From: Erinaceus europaeus
Taxonomy: Eukaryota > Chordata > Mammalia > Eulipotyphla > Erinaceidae
Direction of reading: 5' to 3'
NCBI RefSeq assembly: GCF_950295315.1
Contig: NC_080175.1
Location: 66,942,302 to 67,006,301, forward strand
DNA length: 64,000 nucleotides
The notes below the pieces were generated by a model. That model made no database searches, was not told the DNA's origin, and saw nothing but the letters and a program-made list of their open reading frames with translations. The translations under genes and the position numbers were made by a program. Positions within the stretch are counted from its first letter, which is position 1; every line of letters begins with the position of its first letter. Positions 1 through 11,912 of this stretch are shown here, one piece after another.

Positions 1-784
1 TGCTTCCCCTCCCCCCCCCCACCCCCCCACCCCCCCGTCAGTATGTCTTTTGTCAATTATGTTGCAACTGTCAACCCCAAGCAATGCAGTGAAGGTGGAC
101 AGGGGACTTTTTCGAGCCAATGCAACAGTCTATCAAATAGTACTGAACTTGCTTTCCTGAGGGTCCTGGTTTATCCTAAAAACAGATTTTGTGTTTTCTG
201 CAAATTCACTTTTTTTAGGGATGACATTCCAGATACTATATCACCTGAAAGGACTCTGATATCAAATGCAATATGCTGTTATATATGACATCTAATATCA
301 ACCTAACTCTAACACAAGCTAGGCCAGCAGTACACTTCCATGAGCCACCCTCCAGTTCATAGGAAGGAACAAACTCTGAGCTGTCACTTGCACAGGAAAA
401 CTAAGAATAAGCCTGTGAGCCTCTGCTTCTAACTCCCATCATTCCACAGCTGCTCCGCTTGTCTCTCATGCATCTCACACAGGTGTCCCAGATGGAATGA
501 CCTCTCTTCCATACCGAGTCCAAGCCCTAAGGACAGAAGCAGTTTGTACCACCTCTGAGCATGCTAGGCAGGGGGGATTCTTGTATGACAGCAACTACCA
601 TCAATTAATTGTTGGAAAGCACCTCTGGTTTTTCTATTTCCTTCATGAAGCATTTGTAGGACAAATATTTTATTTATTTTATTTACTGCCTATGATGCCA
701 TAAGACCTGGGAGACAAGTCCTGGCCACACCCATAGATGCTGAGAAGGATCTTCAAGAGGGCAGAGAACAGCTTTTCAAGACCT
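1..784. other. Non-coding, C-tract then no recognised element
   Basis: It opens with a nearly pure C tract (about 7-36), a probable low-complexity repeat. The rest has no SINE box A/B, no L1 protein remnant and only short chance frames. Confidence 0.5.
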
Positions 785-1130
785 GTAGGTTCCCTGAAGG
801 AATCATACTAGGAGAGATCAGCCAGAAAGAGGATGGATGTCGATGATCTCACTCAGAGACAAAACCTAAGGAGCAAGCACAGAAAGGGAAAACACAAAGT
901 TGGATGGGGTGGGATGCACTGGCCAAAGCAAAGGACTCTGGGAAGGATGGGGAAGCTGGGAGAATCTTGGGGTCCTGGTGCAGGATGGTGGAAAGGGGAG
1001 GATGTTAGGCTGAAAGTATCTTACAGATACCCATCACAGCGACATGAGAAACTGTACCCTTGTGCCAATAAGTGTATTATAACCCATAGGGTAATCCACT
1101 AACTCCCCAGTAAAATGAAGAAAAAAAATC
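785..1130 (+). mobile_element. L1 3' UTR fragment
   Basis: The segment has the L1 3' region order: a 'gagatcagccagaaagagga' stretch, then a 'ctcactcagagacaaaacc' stretch, then purine-rich sequence ending in A-rich DNA. The block at about 960-1115 (ggggtcctggtgcagga ... ccccagtaaaatga) recurs at 36745-36870, so it is a dispersed repeat. It is truncated and non-coding. Confidence 0.6.
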
Positions 1131-2010
1131 CAGAAGTTCCCAATATGTAGTGATGACTGAAGAGCACACATCTTGAAAATCTAACAAGAAATGGCTCCAA
1201 GTGTCTTTCCAACTCTCACAAAACTGATGGTTTCATTCTACAACAATGTGAAACCACTTGACACTGGGTAGTTATGCCTGGCCTCATAGACACCCCAGGG
1301 CAGGGTTGGAGCAAGCCTGTGTTGGGAAAAGCAATCAAAACAGCTCAACCTTGTCTTGGTCTGGGAGCTGGCCTGCAATTCCAGGCTCCCATCACCACCT
1401 TCTACCAGAAATGTGCATTCTGATGTCTTCCCCGCTCCCAGAAGCTGCCCAGGGACACAACCCTGAGACAAAATGTGATGCAGAGACCAACTGGACAGTG
1501 CAGTAGAGGAAGGCCACTGATGGCCACTATTACACTGGATCTGGGGGGAGTGGGGGTACAGAAACCTCTCATCTTGTTGCTGTCCAGCAGCTTCTCAGTA
1601 AGCACACTGGTTATGAGTACTGGTACCTAGCTACAGGGAATGCCCTGCCTTTGCTCCAGGGTTCCCTCATGGGTATGTGTGTGTGTGTGTGGGGGGGTGG
1701 TAGGGTCAGAGTTCACTAACAGCTGGTGGTGACCCAACAGTCCTGCCCTCAATGAATGTGGTTGTTACTGTGGGGGGGGGCGGTGATGGCATCAAGCAGG
1801 AAGATACACCTGCATGGCAGCTTCCTCTTGCCAGCAACCCAGGAAACATCAGGTTTTCAATGGCCTCAGAGACTGTGGCCATCTCAACAAAACAGTATCT
1901 GATCAGCGTGTATATAGAAAACCACTCCAGAACCCAAAAGAACAAAAACAGAGTGATTGGTAGGAAGGTGTTTTTGTTTGTTTGTTTGTTTTGTTTTTGA
2001 TTATTTATTG
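1131..2010. other. Intronic sequence, no recognised element
   Basis: No SINE or L1 hallmarks seen. It contains a short (GT)n/G-run at about 1674-1697, a G run near 1771-1780 and a (TTTG)n stretch near 1968-1995. Confidence 0.45.
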
Positions 2011-2280
2011 TTTGCTTATTAGCACTGGGATTATCGGTGATAGGGCTCTGGGCCTGCATGACTCCACTGCTCCTGGCTGCCATCCCCCCCTTTTCTTTCA
2101 ATAAAGGATGTGTAACAGAGAGGGAGGAAGAGACAAAAAGAGGAGAGTTACTTGAAACACTGCCCCAACCCTCATTAAGATTCTCTACCCCCTTACAGGT
2201 GGGAGCCAGGGTTTGAACCCCGGTCCTCAGGCATGGTGACTTGTGTGCTCTGCTGGGTGACCTACCATCTGGCCCTACTG
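2011..2280 (-). mobile_element. SINE-B, minus strand
   Basis: In reverse orientation it has the SINE-B 3' module (actgctcctggctgccat), a degraded CT-rich centre, box B as 'gtttgaacccc' and a box A region at 2255-2279. I use SINE-B for the older tRNA-derived family with a CAGGTGGTGGCGCACCTGG head. Confidence 0.75.
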
Positions 2281-3625
2281 AAGTTGCACATAAAACCCAG
2301 TTGGGGGGAACATGAGAATGAGGGACTGGGAATCAGCACCATGTGGTCAGCAGAGCGGGCTCCAAAGTGCAGCTGGCCCTGGAGGTGTTCACAGGAAAAT
2401 CCTTGGTGACCAGGAAGCCAGTGTCAGCACTCATACCTCACCACAGAGTCTGCCTGGAGGAGCTTTCACTGTCCCCGGGCTCCACTCCAGAGAACTGACT
2501 AGGGCTTTGGAGTTGTGGGTCATCACTTTCTTCATGGAACCAAAACACAGAGTAAGTTGACCTAGGCGGTGTTTCAAGCAAAACATCTGGCTTACAGGAA
2601 AAATTAATGCCTCTGTGACACAAAGGGTTGAACAGTCAAGTAGCATTCCCTCCCCAACCCCAAACAGAAGGACAAAGAAAACCCTCCAGAGACAGGGGAG
2701 GAATGGCCTTGGATAAGGCAAAGGAGCAAGGGTATATGTCTGAGGGTATATATAAGAGGCAGAGTCTGGACACAGTACCATACATTTAAATATCAGAGAA
2801 GAACTTCATACTCATTCAGGTATGCCATCTTCTCTTCTAGAAAAATCTTATCAAGATGATTCGTTAGACCCACAGAGGACAAGTGTCCAGGAAACAACTC
2901 ATGATTTCTTTCATAATCTTAATGTGTCAACTCAAGGGAGTTTTGCAATTTAGTCCTCAAATGTAGTGAGCACTTCTCAGGAATACATTCTATTCTAGGT
3001 CTACACAGGCACTAGATGAAAAGATCTTATCATTCATTCGTTCATTCTTTTGATACATGTTTATTAAGTCTTGACAGCTACTCTTCCTTTCTGAAATACA
3101 CATTATTGAGATGCACTTGCAAATGAAGACACTGGCATTCTATTTTTAGCATCTTATATGAAGACTCTGACTAATCCCACTCAACTGAGTGAAACCATCT
3201 TCCACTCTGAATCCATCCTTCCCTTGCCAAAGCATTCTTGGAGAACGTTATCTGAGTGTTCTCTTTAGAGTAAATCTGACCTCAGCATCATTTACTCTGG
3301 CCAAACTAAAAACATCTTCTTCAAGGTATCAACTTGCTGTCAACTTAATGTGACTTTCAGAATTCAAGCCAAGTGTCAGCTCCCCTGACACCCCTTTCTC
3401 TGATACCTCCTCTTCTAAAAGATGGAAATAAAAATGTCTGGTTTCTCAGCTCCCATAGTCTCCTATGGTTTCTTACAGCAATATCACACTTTAATTTGGG
3501 GGTCTGTGTTTCTGCCTCTCAAAAGCCCCTGACCCATGGCTTCTAAGAAGGCAAAGACCACTCTTGCACTTACAAAGCCCATGGGAGATTGTCTAGCATA
3601 AGGATGAAGATCAAGATATAATTAC
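2281..3625. other. Repeat-poor block
   Basis: About 1.3 kb without recognised repeats or convincing coding frames. Composition is mixed and moderately AT-rich. Confidence 0.45.
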
Positions 3626-3627
3626 TG

Positions 3628-3775
3628 ATAGGCCTGGGAGGTGGCTCAGTGGGTAGAGTGCATGCTTGCATATGTGAGGTACAGAGTTTGATTCTTGGGC
3701 TGCATATGACTGAGTGGTGGGTGCTCTGGTTTCTCCTTAAAACTCTCTCATTAAGTAAATTTTCATAAAGCCATG
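3628..3775 (+). mobile_element. Old tRNA-derived SINE fragment
   Basis: A tRNA-like head (gtggctcagtgggtagagtg, box A) is followed by a weak box B (gtttgattc). No clear tail, so an old or divergent copy. Confidence 0.5.
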
Positions 3776-4126
3776 ATTATTTAAATGACAAATAAATTAA
3801 CCCCATGGCATTCACTTCCACAGAGTTCACACATTTCAGAGGGTAACAGCAATCGGGTAGGGTTTGGAATCTTATTTATTCTTAAGCCTCAGGTCCCCCT
3901 CATCTCAAATGGATAATTCTGGGCTGGTGGTCTCAAAGTTTCTTTCTACTCCCTAATTATATTATTCATAGACTACTGAAAACTGCTCATTTAGTATTCA
4001 TTCAAACAACACTGTTTTTCTCTGTGCTGTACCTTCCTGGAAATGGATTCTCACATTGGCAAAACAGTCTAGCACTCAAAAGTCTCAAGTTTTCATGGGT
4101 AAGAGCATATGTCTAAAACTCCAGGG

Positions 4127-4284
4127 GATGGCTGGGGAGATAGCACAGTGGTTCTGCAAAAAGACTTTCTTGCCTGAGGCACCAAAAGTCCCAAGTTCAA
4201 TCCCCACCACTACCATATGCCAGAGCTGAGCAAGGATCTGGTAAAATAATAATAATAATAGATAGATAAATAAATAAATAAATC
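4127..4284 (+). mobile_element. SINE-C with AAT/AAAT tail
   Basis: SINE-C signature: 'ggggagatagcacagtggtt' (box A), 'gttcaatcccc' (box B), 'gccagagctgagca', then (AAT)n/(AAAT)n at about 4246-4283. A third short tRNA-derived family in this window. Confidence 0.85.
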
Positions 4285-5194
4285 CATCTCCAGGGGAAAC
4301 ACATCATTTAAAAGTGCATATTTGATATAATCTAATACTTGAAAAACAAATACTCTTTCTTGAGTACAAATTGAAGACTACAAAGCTGGACGAAGTGATC
4401 TTGGAAGATGGAGAAAAGGAAAAATGTCATGACTAAAGAAAAGCCATGATATTTTGTTTTTCATGTTTATCTGGGAAGAGATGCAGGAGTTTCAGTTCAC
4501 AAAACATTAGAATAGTACAAGCTACCATGGTGTCGTTATGAAAGCATGAAGTATCACTCTGCTTTGGAATTCCAAATCTCCCTTCTGTAGACTAAGCCCT
4601 CTGATTTAGTACAATTTTCTTAAACTTAAGATATCATTCTGCCATCATAAAATATAGATTAGGATACTTATAGCATTATCATAGGTGAAATGTCAAATAC
4701 AATGCTGTTCAGCAGTACTTGGCTTTTAACAGGTCCCTTTTAACAGGCTTTTAGTCAATGGGTACAATTATCACAACCACCACCGATGTCCCCTCTCCAA
4801 GTGGACACAGAGACGGCAGAGATGGCAGCATCACAGGCTCTATATCCTGCACAGCACCTTCGAGAAGAACAGGGGACTTCTAGAATGCCGAAGGGAGTAG
4901 GGGAGCGGGGAAGAGAGTCAGAGGTGACTGAAAGGAAGCAATCGGTATCCAGGAGGTGACATGTTTTTAATGAAATATTACAACAGAGACCATTGCCAGG
5001 ACTCATCAGCCCTTTATTCAGATCTGAGGTATTTTTATCAATGAAGTATATTGCAAATATAAGTGCTTATGGCAGGTGTGTAGTTTACATATAAAGATTA
5101 CAGTTCACTGGACACAGTGAGCTCCCAAGTACCCACTACCTAACTCAGAAAAGAGAGCACAATCTCTCCCTCTAAAATCATCTATTTTTTACTG
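4285..5194. other. Repeat-poor block
   Basis: About 900 bases with no element or coding frame I can support. Confidence 0.45.
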
Positions 5195-5195
5195 T

Positions 5196-5371
5196 CTTTA
5201 TTTATTTATTGGATAGAGACAGCCAGAAATTGAGAGGGAAGGGGTTGATAGAGAGGGAGAGAGACAGAGAGACACCTGCAGCCCTGCTTCACCACTTGAG
5301 AAGCTTTCCTGGGTCCTTGTGCACTGTAACATGTGCACTCAACCAGGTACACCACCACCCGGCTCCCAAAA
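5196..5371 (-). mobile_element. SINE-B, minus strand, internally shortened
   Basis: Tail side 'tttatttatttattggatag', purine-rich centre, 'cacctgcagccctgcttcac', then the head at 'caaccaggtacaccaccac'. The stretch that normally carries box B is missing between about 5305 and 5320. Confidence 0.8.
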
Positions 5372-5392
5372 TCTACATACTACAGTCAAAAA

Positions 5393-5528
5393 TGGCACAA
5401 CTGGGAGGGCACCCGCTTTGCTATACACAAGACCCAAGTTCAAGCCCAGTCCCCACCACATTGGGGGAAGCTTCAGTGCTGTGTTGCCATTCTCTCTCAT
5501 TCCTCATTTTCTCTCCCTCTACCCCTCA
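5393..5528 (+). mobile_element. SINE fragment, plus strand
   Basis: Has 'caagttcaagccc' (box B-like), 'gggggaagcttcagtgctgtg' remnants and a CT-rich end. It lies between two minus-strand SINEs, so the three could pair in RNA. Confidence 0.65.
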
Positions 5529-5530
5529 TT

Positions 5531-5816
5531 GTTTTTTTATTGTTGGGAGGGTTATCACTGGGGCTTGATGCCTGCACTACAAATCCACCACTCCTAGCAG
5601 TCGTTTTTCCTTTTTTTAAATTTCTATTTCTATTAGATAGGACAGAAATAAATCAAGAGGGAAAAGGGAGAGAGACAGGGAGAGAAACAGAGAGACACCT
5701 GCAGCCCTGCTTTACCACTTGTGAAGTTACCACCCTGCAGCTGAGGACCAGAAGTTTGAACGCAGGTCCTTGCACATGGTAACAGGTGTACTCAGCACTC
5801 AACCAGTTGTATCCCT
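5531..5816 (-). mobile_element. SINE-B with 3' module, minus strand
   Basis: Near full length: poly-T, 'gggttatcactggggcttga', 'ccaccactcctagcagtc', purine-rich centre, 'gtttgaacgcaggtcc' (box B region), head at 'actcaaccagttg'. Confidence 0.85.
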
Positions 5817-5839
5817 ATTGGTCTCTCTTTTTCTTTCCT

Positions 5840-6168
5840 TTTTTTTTTTGCCTCCAGGGTTATTGCTGGGGCTCAGTGCCTGCACTATGAATCCACTGCT
5901 CCTTGGGGGCTGTTTTTCTCTCTTGTCATCCTTGTTGTTTATCATTGTTGTTACTGCTGTCATTGTTGCTGGATAGGAGAAAGGATTGCGAAAGGAGGGG
6001 AAGACAGAGAGGGGGAGAGAGAGAAAGATAGACACCTGCAGACCTGCTTCACTGCTTGTAAAGCAACGTCCCTGCAGGTGGGGAGCCAGGGCCTAGAACT
6101 AGGATCCTTACACTGGTCCCTGCGTTCCACGCCACGTGCGCTTAACCCACTGTGCTAACACCCGGCCC
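5840..6168 (-). mobile_element. Composite SINE (A body, B 3' module), minus strand
   Basis: Poly-T, 'gcctccagggttattgctgg' (B 3' module), 'ttgttgttactgctgtcatt' (A-type CAA-rich part), 'cacctgcagacctgcttcac', then a head with 'gcgcttaacccactgtgcta'. It carries features of both families. Confidence 0.85.
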
Positions 6169-6394
6169 TGGCCATTCTCTTTCCATCTGAAAAACAGTGG
6201 CCCAAAACAGTGATGACTGGGCAATATAACAAAATAGAAAAAATAAAATTTAGGACATTAAAATAATAAAACTATCTAGGTGGCCTTCCTTAATGGACTC
6301 TCCTGCCACTTTCCACAGTAACTGCACCTTGAATTCTGGTTAACCTGTCGATCATTTAATACTTTTCTTTGGAAAAGTCACTTTCTTGAGACAG

Positions 6395-6895
6395 AATTTG
6401 AAATGCAATCACTGGCTTCAAGTGTACGATTATGTGGTTTCGGGTACATTCACAAATATTTGCAACCATTCCTATAGTCAGTTCTAGAACATTTTCATTC
6501 GCTCAACAGGAAGCCCACCTCTTTTTACTGTCACTCGCAGGACCCACCCTCAGTCCTAAAATACCACCAGACTCCTTCTTGCTTTTGTAGATGTCCCTGT
6601 TCTGGACATTTCATACAAATAAAATTATTGAGTATGTGAGCTTGGGTAGTTGGCTTCATTCACTTAGCATAGTGCCTCAGGCTCACCCAGGCCTCCACAC
6701 ACACCAGGGTTTCCTCCCTTTCCTGGTTAAGTCAGAATTCACTGCATCAAGGCATCAGGCGTGTCTACCCAGATGGCAGTCGGTAGGCGTGTGTGTGCCA
6801 CTGTTTGGACATTCTGGATAATGCCACTGTGACCAATATGGACAACTTTGGGGGAGACATATGCTCCCAGTTCTCTTGGGCATAACAAAGCTAGG
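6395..6895 (-). mobile_element. Ancient L1M-type 3' region, minus strand
   Basis: Reads like the antisense of old mammalian L1 3' sequence: 'gtgtacgattatgtggttt', 'cagttctagaacattttcat', 'ttcattcacttagcatagtg', in the expected order. Very diverged and non-coding. Confidence 0.65.
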
Positions 6896-7379
6896 AGCAG
6901 AAACGCTCAGACACACAGTCTCTCTACTTACTCTGTTGAGGAACTGGGCTCGCTAGACTCTTTCAACTATTCTCAGAAGACAAAGAGATAAAGGTGAATT
7001 TGTGACTCATGGTGCTCAAGTGAACAGTATTCAATCAAAGACAGATTCTCTCTTCACCCACCTTGTGAGGAGCTCCATGTCAATCACTCATCTAAGCGAA
7101 GGCGCCATTTTGTGAGATGTGGAACCCTCTAGTTTATAAAGACAACCCACAGAATGGAAGGCAATCAAGGTGTGCCACATGCTTAACTGACTCTAACTTT
7201 CATACCTTTTGTTCAGCTTCTGTCCCTTATATGTGCATATGGCATTTATTTTTATGTGTTATTTATATTCACATAAAATCAGGCAGTAAAATAAAAATTT
7301 GATTGCTGAGCATTAGTCAAATAATTAGGAAAAAAAACACAATGTGGTGAATTTTAGTTTCCTTCCCATCACACTTTTC
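6896..7379. other. Intronic sequence, no recognised element
   Basis: No SINE or L1 hallmark. AT-rich towards the right end. Confidence 0.4.
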
Positions 7380-7860
7380 TTTTTGTAATTTTTTAATTGG
7401 GGAACTAAATATATTACATTAAATTGGTCAACAGTAAATACAGCTATTGGTACATGTGTAAAATTTCTCAGTTTTCTGCAAAATACTCTCACCCCCAGCC
7501 TAGGTATTCTTCTACCATCATGCACCAGGACCTGAAAGCCCCCACTCCCTTCCCAGAGTCCTTTACTTAAGGAGTAAAGTCCAAGTTCTATTTGTGTTTT
7601 CCCTTCTGTTCTTAACTCTCAACTTCTGTCCATGAGTGAAATCATCCCAAATTCACCCATCCCTTTCTGGCTGATCTCACTTTACGTGATTCTTTCAAGC
7701 TCCATCCAAGATGAGGTCAAGAAGGTGACTTTATCATTCTTAATAGCTGAGTAGTATTCCACTGTATATATGGACCACAACCTTCTCAGCCACTCAGCAG
7801 ATCGCAATTTTAATGACAAGACCACCAAAGCTGGAACATAAAAACATACTGATATTGAAG
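7380..7860 (-). mobile_element. L1 3' fragment, minus strand
   Basis: In the minus frame at about 7690-7785 the residues YTVEYYSAIKND and SSWMELE are readable. These are typical of the translatable start of the L1 3' region. It ends in A-rich DNA at 7380-7396 (T-rich on plus). Non-functional. Confidence 0.8.
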
Positions 7861-8429
7861 GCTTGTGGAAATGCCAACAAAGGGCCATAGTCCATCTCCT
7901 TTCAGACTTATTTTCCAGAAGCTAAGTTGACAAAAATTAAGATGGGTCTATTTTCACCAAGAGTGAATTGTAGGTATGTTCTGGCATCACATGAATTTAC
8001 CCCATAAGGCGCAGGAAGTGGGTGAAAGGTGGTGGGATGGAGTGAGGCTCTGAGGACCATGCTCACTTCCTTGGGATGCAGAGCAGCTCTGGTGTGTCCA
8101 CTTCTAAGGTCTTCAATGGCGGAGCACTGAGGGCACCTTTTTCTGGTTTTCCTACCAGGCACTGCCTTATTCTCTACATTCTGCTCATTAGGCCACAGTG
8201 ACAGGCACAGAGAGGTGACAGGCACAGAGGTGTGACAGGTCCAGAGCTGTTTCGCTTACTTTGACATAAGCTGTGCTCCCAGGAGCCAGAAGCTGACTAA
8301 CACAGAATGCCTCTGCATTTCTATGGCGTGTCTGCGTGTTTTGAGTCCTGTTACATTACTGCTCAGAAAGACAAAAGGAAGCCTCAAGAAGCAAGGATTC
8401 TAAGGACACAGTCATGAGCGAGGAGACAA
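7861..8429. other. Intronic sequence with short local duplication
   Basis: No element recognised. 'gtgacaggcacagag' occurs twice at about 8199-8230, a small tandem duplication. Confidence 0.4.
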
Positions 8430-8660
8430 TCTAGAGAGCACACACTGTAGCCTGTGCTGTGCAAGGACGTGGGTCTGAGCCCTGGACATCACATGGAGAG
8501 GAAGCTTCACAGGCAGCAGAGAGGTGCTGCAGGGTCTCTTCTCTGTCTCTCTCTCTGTCTGTCTCTCACCCTTTACCTACACTTGAAAAGAGTCCACTGG
8601 GAGTGGTGGAATCATTCAGAGGAAAAACCCCAGCAACTAAATAATAATAATAATGTTGAT
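8430..8660 (+). mobile_element. SINE-B (degraded head), plus strand
   Basis: Keeps 'gtgcaaggacgtgggtctgag', 'gaagcttcac', the CT-rich centre, a degraded 3' module (gggagtggtggaatcat) and an (AAT)n tail. Box A is not clear. Confidence 0.65.
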
Positions 8661-8705
8661 GATAATATAAAAATAAATACCCAGTGGTGACTGGCATGCT
8701 GTCTG

Positions 8706-8915
8706 GGGGCCAGGTGGGCACCTGGTTGAGTGCATATGTTACAGTGTGTAAGGACTCGAATTCAAGCCCCTTGTCCCCACTTGTAGGGAAAAAGCTTTGT
8801 GAGTGGTGAAACAGTGCTGTACGTGTCTCTCTGTCTCTCTCTCTCCCCTTTCCCTCTAAATTTCTGGCTATCTCTATCCAACAAATAAAGATAATAAAAA
8901 AATTTTTTTAAACAA
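8706..8915 (+). mobile_element. SINE-B, plus strand
   Basis: Head 'ggggccaggtgggcacctgg', box B region 'aattcaagcccc', 'aaagctttgtgagtggtgaa', CT-rich centre, then an A-rich end. Directly follows the SINE at 8430. Confidence 0.85.
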
Positions 8916-9004
8916 TAAAAATATGCTATCTATGAATTCTATATCCCCCTAAAAATGAGATATGATTAGTTATGAACTGAAAGAAAAAAAAAAACTTCCT
9001 GCAG

Positions 9005-9603
9005 TGTGGGAAAAGGGCCCACTGTCTATAAAGTCCAAGCCATTATTTCCATGAGAGTCTGAGCAGGTTGACCCTGAGTCCCCTCCCTGAGGGGCAGTAA
9101 GCCCCTTATGATGGATGGTCTTTTTCAGGATGGGAACTTTCCTGTACATGCTCCCTTGTTCCCTTTGAACAAAGGCCATGAGTTACCTGTGTATGGCCAA
9201 CCAAAACCCACCACAAATATCCTGGCTTTGCTCAACTGCTCCCTTTCCCCCTGCCCTGAGGTGCTTGTAATTTACCTTTAAAGAAAAAAGCCTGCATAGG
9301 TATTGTGAGCTCATGACCAGACCTTATACGGTAACTTTCCAATTGTGATCAAATACTTGATAGGTCAAGATGTAACTATGTATTGTGTGTAGATTAATGA
9401 TTACCTCAAACTTCTCTCTGAACCTTGGGTATATCTACTTGCTTGTATCCCTTAATTAACGAGTCATCCCGGAGCTAGTCGTGTGTTTCCTTCCTCTCCG
9501 CACACTCTACCCTCGTTGCCAGAGCCCCCCTAGGATCACCAGGGGCCACCCCAGTCTCTGCTGCCAATGGCCAGGGAGGTGGAGAACCCCAGGACGACCC
9601 ACA
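9005..9603. mobile_element. Probable solo LTR of an endogenous retrovirus
   Basis: The segment begins TGTGGG (9005-9010) and ends CCCACA (9598-9603), a perfect 6-bp inverted terminal pair of the TG...CA type. It is bracketed by CTGCAG (8999-9004) and CTACAG (9604-9609), which differ at one base and fit a 6-bp target duplication. Its 599-bp length and a U5-like right end (gtgtgtttccttcctctccg) fit an LTR. No gag, pol or env frame adjoins, so it would be a solo LTR left by recombination. No clear polyadenylation signal was found. Confidence 0.5.
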
Positions 9604-9617
9604 CTACAGTAACAAAT

Positions 9618-9755
9618 TAACTGGAGGGTGAGGAAGACAGCATAATGGTTAGCAAAGAGACTCTCATGTTTGAGGCTCTGAAGTCCCAGGTTCAATCCCC
9701 CAGACCACCATAAGCCAGAGCTGAGCAGTGCTCTGGTATAAATAAATAAATACAA
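9618..9755 (+). mobile_element. SINE-C, plus strand
   Basis: Shows 'gaagacagcataatggtta', 'ggttcaatcccc' (box B), 'ataagccagagctgagcagt' and an (AAAT)n tail. A well-preserved copy next to the putative LTR. Confidence 0.9.
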
Positions 9756-10093
9756 ATTAAGTGGAGAAAAATAATTATGACTACACTTGAAACATAAAGG
9801 TGGTACTATATATAAATCTCAAAATATATGGTCAGACCAACACTTGTATGATTTCCCAAAATCCAAATACATGTGAAGAATTCCCCTACACTGGAAATCA
9901 GCATAGTTTACCAGTGAAGCTATCCTAAGTTGTGTAGGATAGCTTGACAGGATCCATAAGACAGAACAAAAATAAATCAAAGAACTATCAACTACCCATT
10001 AGGAAGCGCAATATTTTCATTTTTGTAACTTTCCTGTGGAAGAAATTTTAGACCCCAGAGAGGAGAAGTGACATGTGATGAATAGGAAATGCT

Positions 10094-10150
<57 letters not shown>

Positions 10151-10414
10151 AAAATTAAGCAGTGACATGTGTGGGATTAATTTACATTGGCCCAAAGTGC
10201 AATTTTCCCATTTACCAACTCATTTCACACCAATCACAGTAAATAGCAGAGAACTTTTGGAGACACCAAAATAACTGGCATCTTACTATTAGCACTTTTC
10301 AAATCATCCCCCCTGACTATCACCTTTCACCATCTCTGCACAGCCTTCATGACTGCCAGCTACAATGTCCTCCCTACCTGTGTGGAGGTGTGCAGAGCTG
10401 ATCGTACCTAGCTG
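9756..10414. other. Intronic sequence around a (TA)n tract
   Basis: Apart from the microsatellite no element is recognised. Short chance frames only. Confidence 0.4.
10098..10148. repeat. (TA)n microsatellite
   Basis: About 25 uninterrupted TA units. Probably length-polymorphic. Confidence 0.95.
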
Positions 10415-10612
10415 CTGTTTGGGGGCAAGAGTGCACACTGTGCAAAGACGTGGGTATGAACCCCCAGACTCTACCTGCAGGGGGACATTTCAAGAGTAGT
10501 GAAACAGGTCTGCAGGAGTTTCTCTCCCTCTCTATCTCTCTGTCTTCCCAATTTCTCTCTGTCCTACAGAATAAAATAGAAAGAAAAAAATAATAAAGGG
10601 GGGGATGGCTGG
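10415..10612 (+). mobile_element. SINE-B, plus strand
   Basis: Keeps 'gtgcaaagacgtgggtatga', 'ctacctgcagggggacattt', 'agtgaaacaggtctgcagga', the CT-rich centre, then 'aataaaatagaaagaaaaaa'. The head is degraded. Confidence 0.75.
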
Positions 10613-10807
10613 CAGCCACCCTGCATGCACTCCTGTCACCTCGAATGGCCCAGGGACAGGGCAGCCTGTTAGATACCACCTAACAGAAATGCAGCCCTAT
10701 GTGCTATCATCAGTGACTCACTCCATAGCACAGAAAAGCCTCCTCCCCCCACCACACACACATGCCACCTCCCCTTCTCTGCAAGGATTTTGTTTCTTAC
10801 CCTTCAA

Positions 10808-11265
10808 GATCCAACCTTCTCAGCCATTAGTCTGTCATTGGACACTTGGGTTACTTCCAGGTTTGGGCTATATTACAAATTGTGCTGCTATGGACATAGG
10901 TATACACAGATCTTTCTGGATGGGTATATTTGGTTCCTTATGATATATCCTCAGGAGAGGAATTGCAGGGTCACAGGGTAGGTCCACTTCTAGCCTTCTG
11001 AGAGTTCTCCAGACTGCTCTCCACAGGGGTTGAATCAATTTACATTCCCACCAGTAGTGCAGAAGGGTTCCTTTGTCTCTACAACCTCTCCAGCACTTGT
11101 TGCTGCTACCTATTCTGATGTGTGACATTCTCACAGGAGTGAAGTCACATCTTATTGTCTTCTTTATTTGTTTTTCTCTGACAATCAATGACTGGGAGAA
11201 TTTTTTCATGTCTGTTGGCCTTTTGGACCACTTCTTTGGTGAATACTTTGTTCATATCCTGGCCC
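10808..11265 (-). mobile_element. L1 ORF2 C-terminal fragment, minus strand
   Basis: The minus frame at about 10870-11209 reads as the C-terminus of L1 ORF2p. It includes CDFTPVRMSHIRI, NKCWRGC, LLHYWWECKLIQPLWRAVWR and DPAIPLLRIYHKEP, the family's typical cysteine/WW block after the reverse transcriptase. The 5' bulk of the element is absent and the 3' UTR is cut short. It is a dead fragment, and the frame survives only by chance. Confidence 0.9.
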
Positions 11266-11912
11266 TTGACCAGAGGTGTATGCTTCTTCTGACATTCTTA
11301 GGAAAGCCCCTAAGGAATAGCTCATCCTGCAGGGGTCTAAGGTGGGTTCTGCCTCAATCACTCAAGTAAATACCATCTGACCCTTCCGTAAGTCAACATC
11401 AATTCTATTTGGGGAGAAGCCTTATCTTTCCTTCGTGGAGGCTGTGACAGGAATCTTTCTTCAGCTGCCTTTTCTCACACATGTTAGAGTATACCAGACT
11501 CAACCTGAGACCTAGGGACTGACTGACCACCCTGCAGACTCCAGATCCATCACTATCCTGTCGTGCTAGAACCCAACCAAAAAACTGAAATGGAGGTTTT
11601 TGGTGTTTGAAACTGGAGAGAAGTCAGAGAAAGATGGATCCCTGATCAGCTCACTCGCAGGCATAACTTCAGACCCAAAGTCAGGTTTGATGTGGAGGAG
11701 GCCATGATGGTGTGTGGCCATCCCCAGAAGATCTGGAGGCTCAAGTGAGGTGGCAAGAGTCATGGGAGTGGGGAAGCCCAGTGTCCTATGGTGGAGGAGG
11801 TGAGCAGAGGAAGGTGTGCTGACACCATCTTGAGGAGACATACACCTCAACCCCTGTGACAACAGCCTATGAATAACATAGTGACTTGGTAAAGAGAAAA
11901 TGGAACTGGGGG
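11266..11912. other. Intronic sequence, no recognised element
   Basis: No retrotransposon hallmark. A 127-codon minus frame at 11566-11949 matches no family I know and is probably chance. Confidence 0.4.

Noticed and set aside
10868..11209. A 113-codon minus-strand frame as a possible gene
   Set aside because: Its residues are the L1 ORF2 C-terminus. It is a transposon relic, annotated as such.
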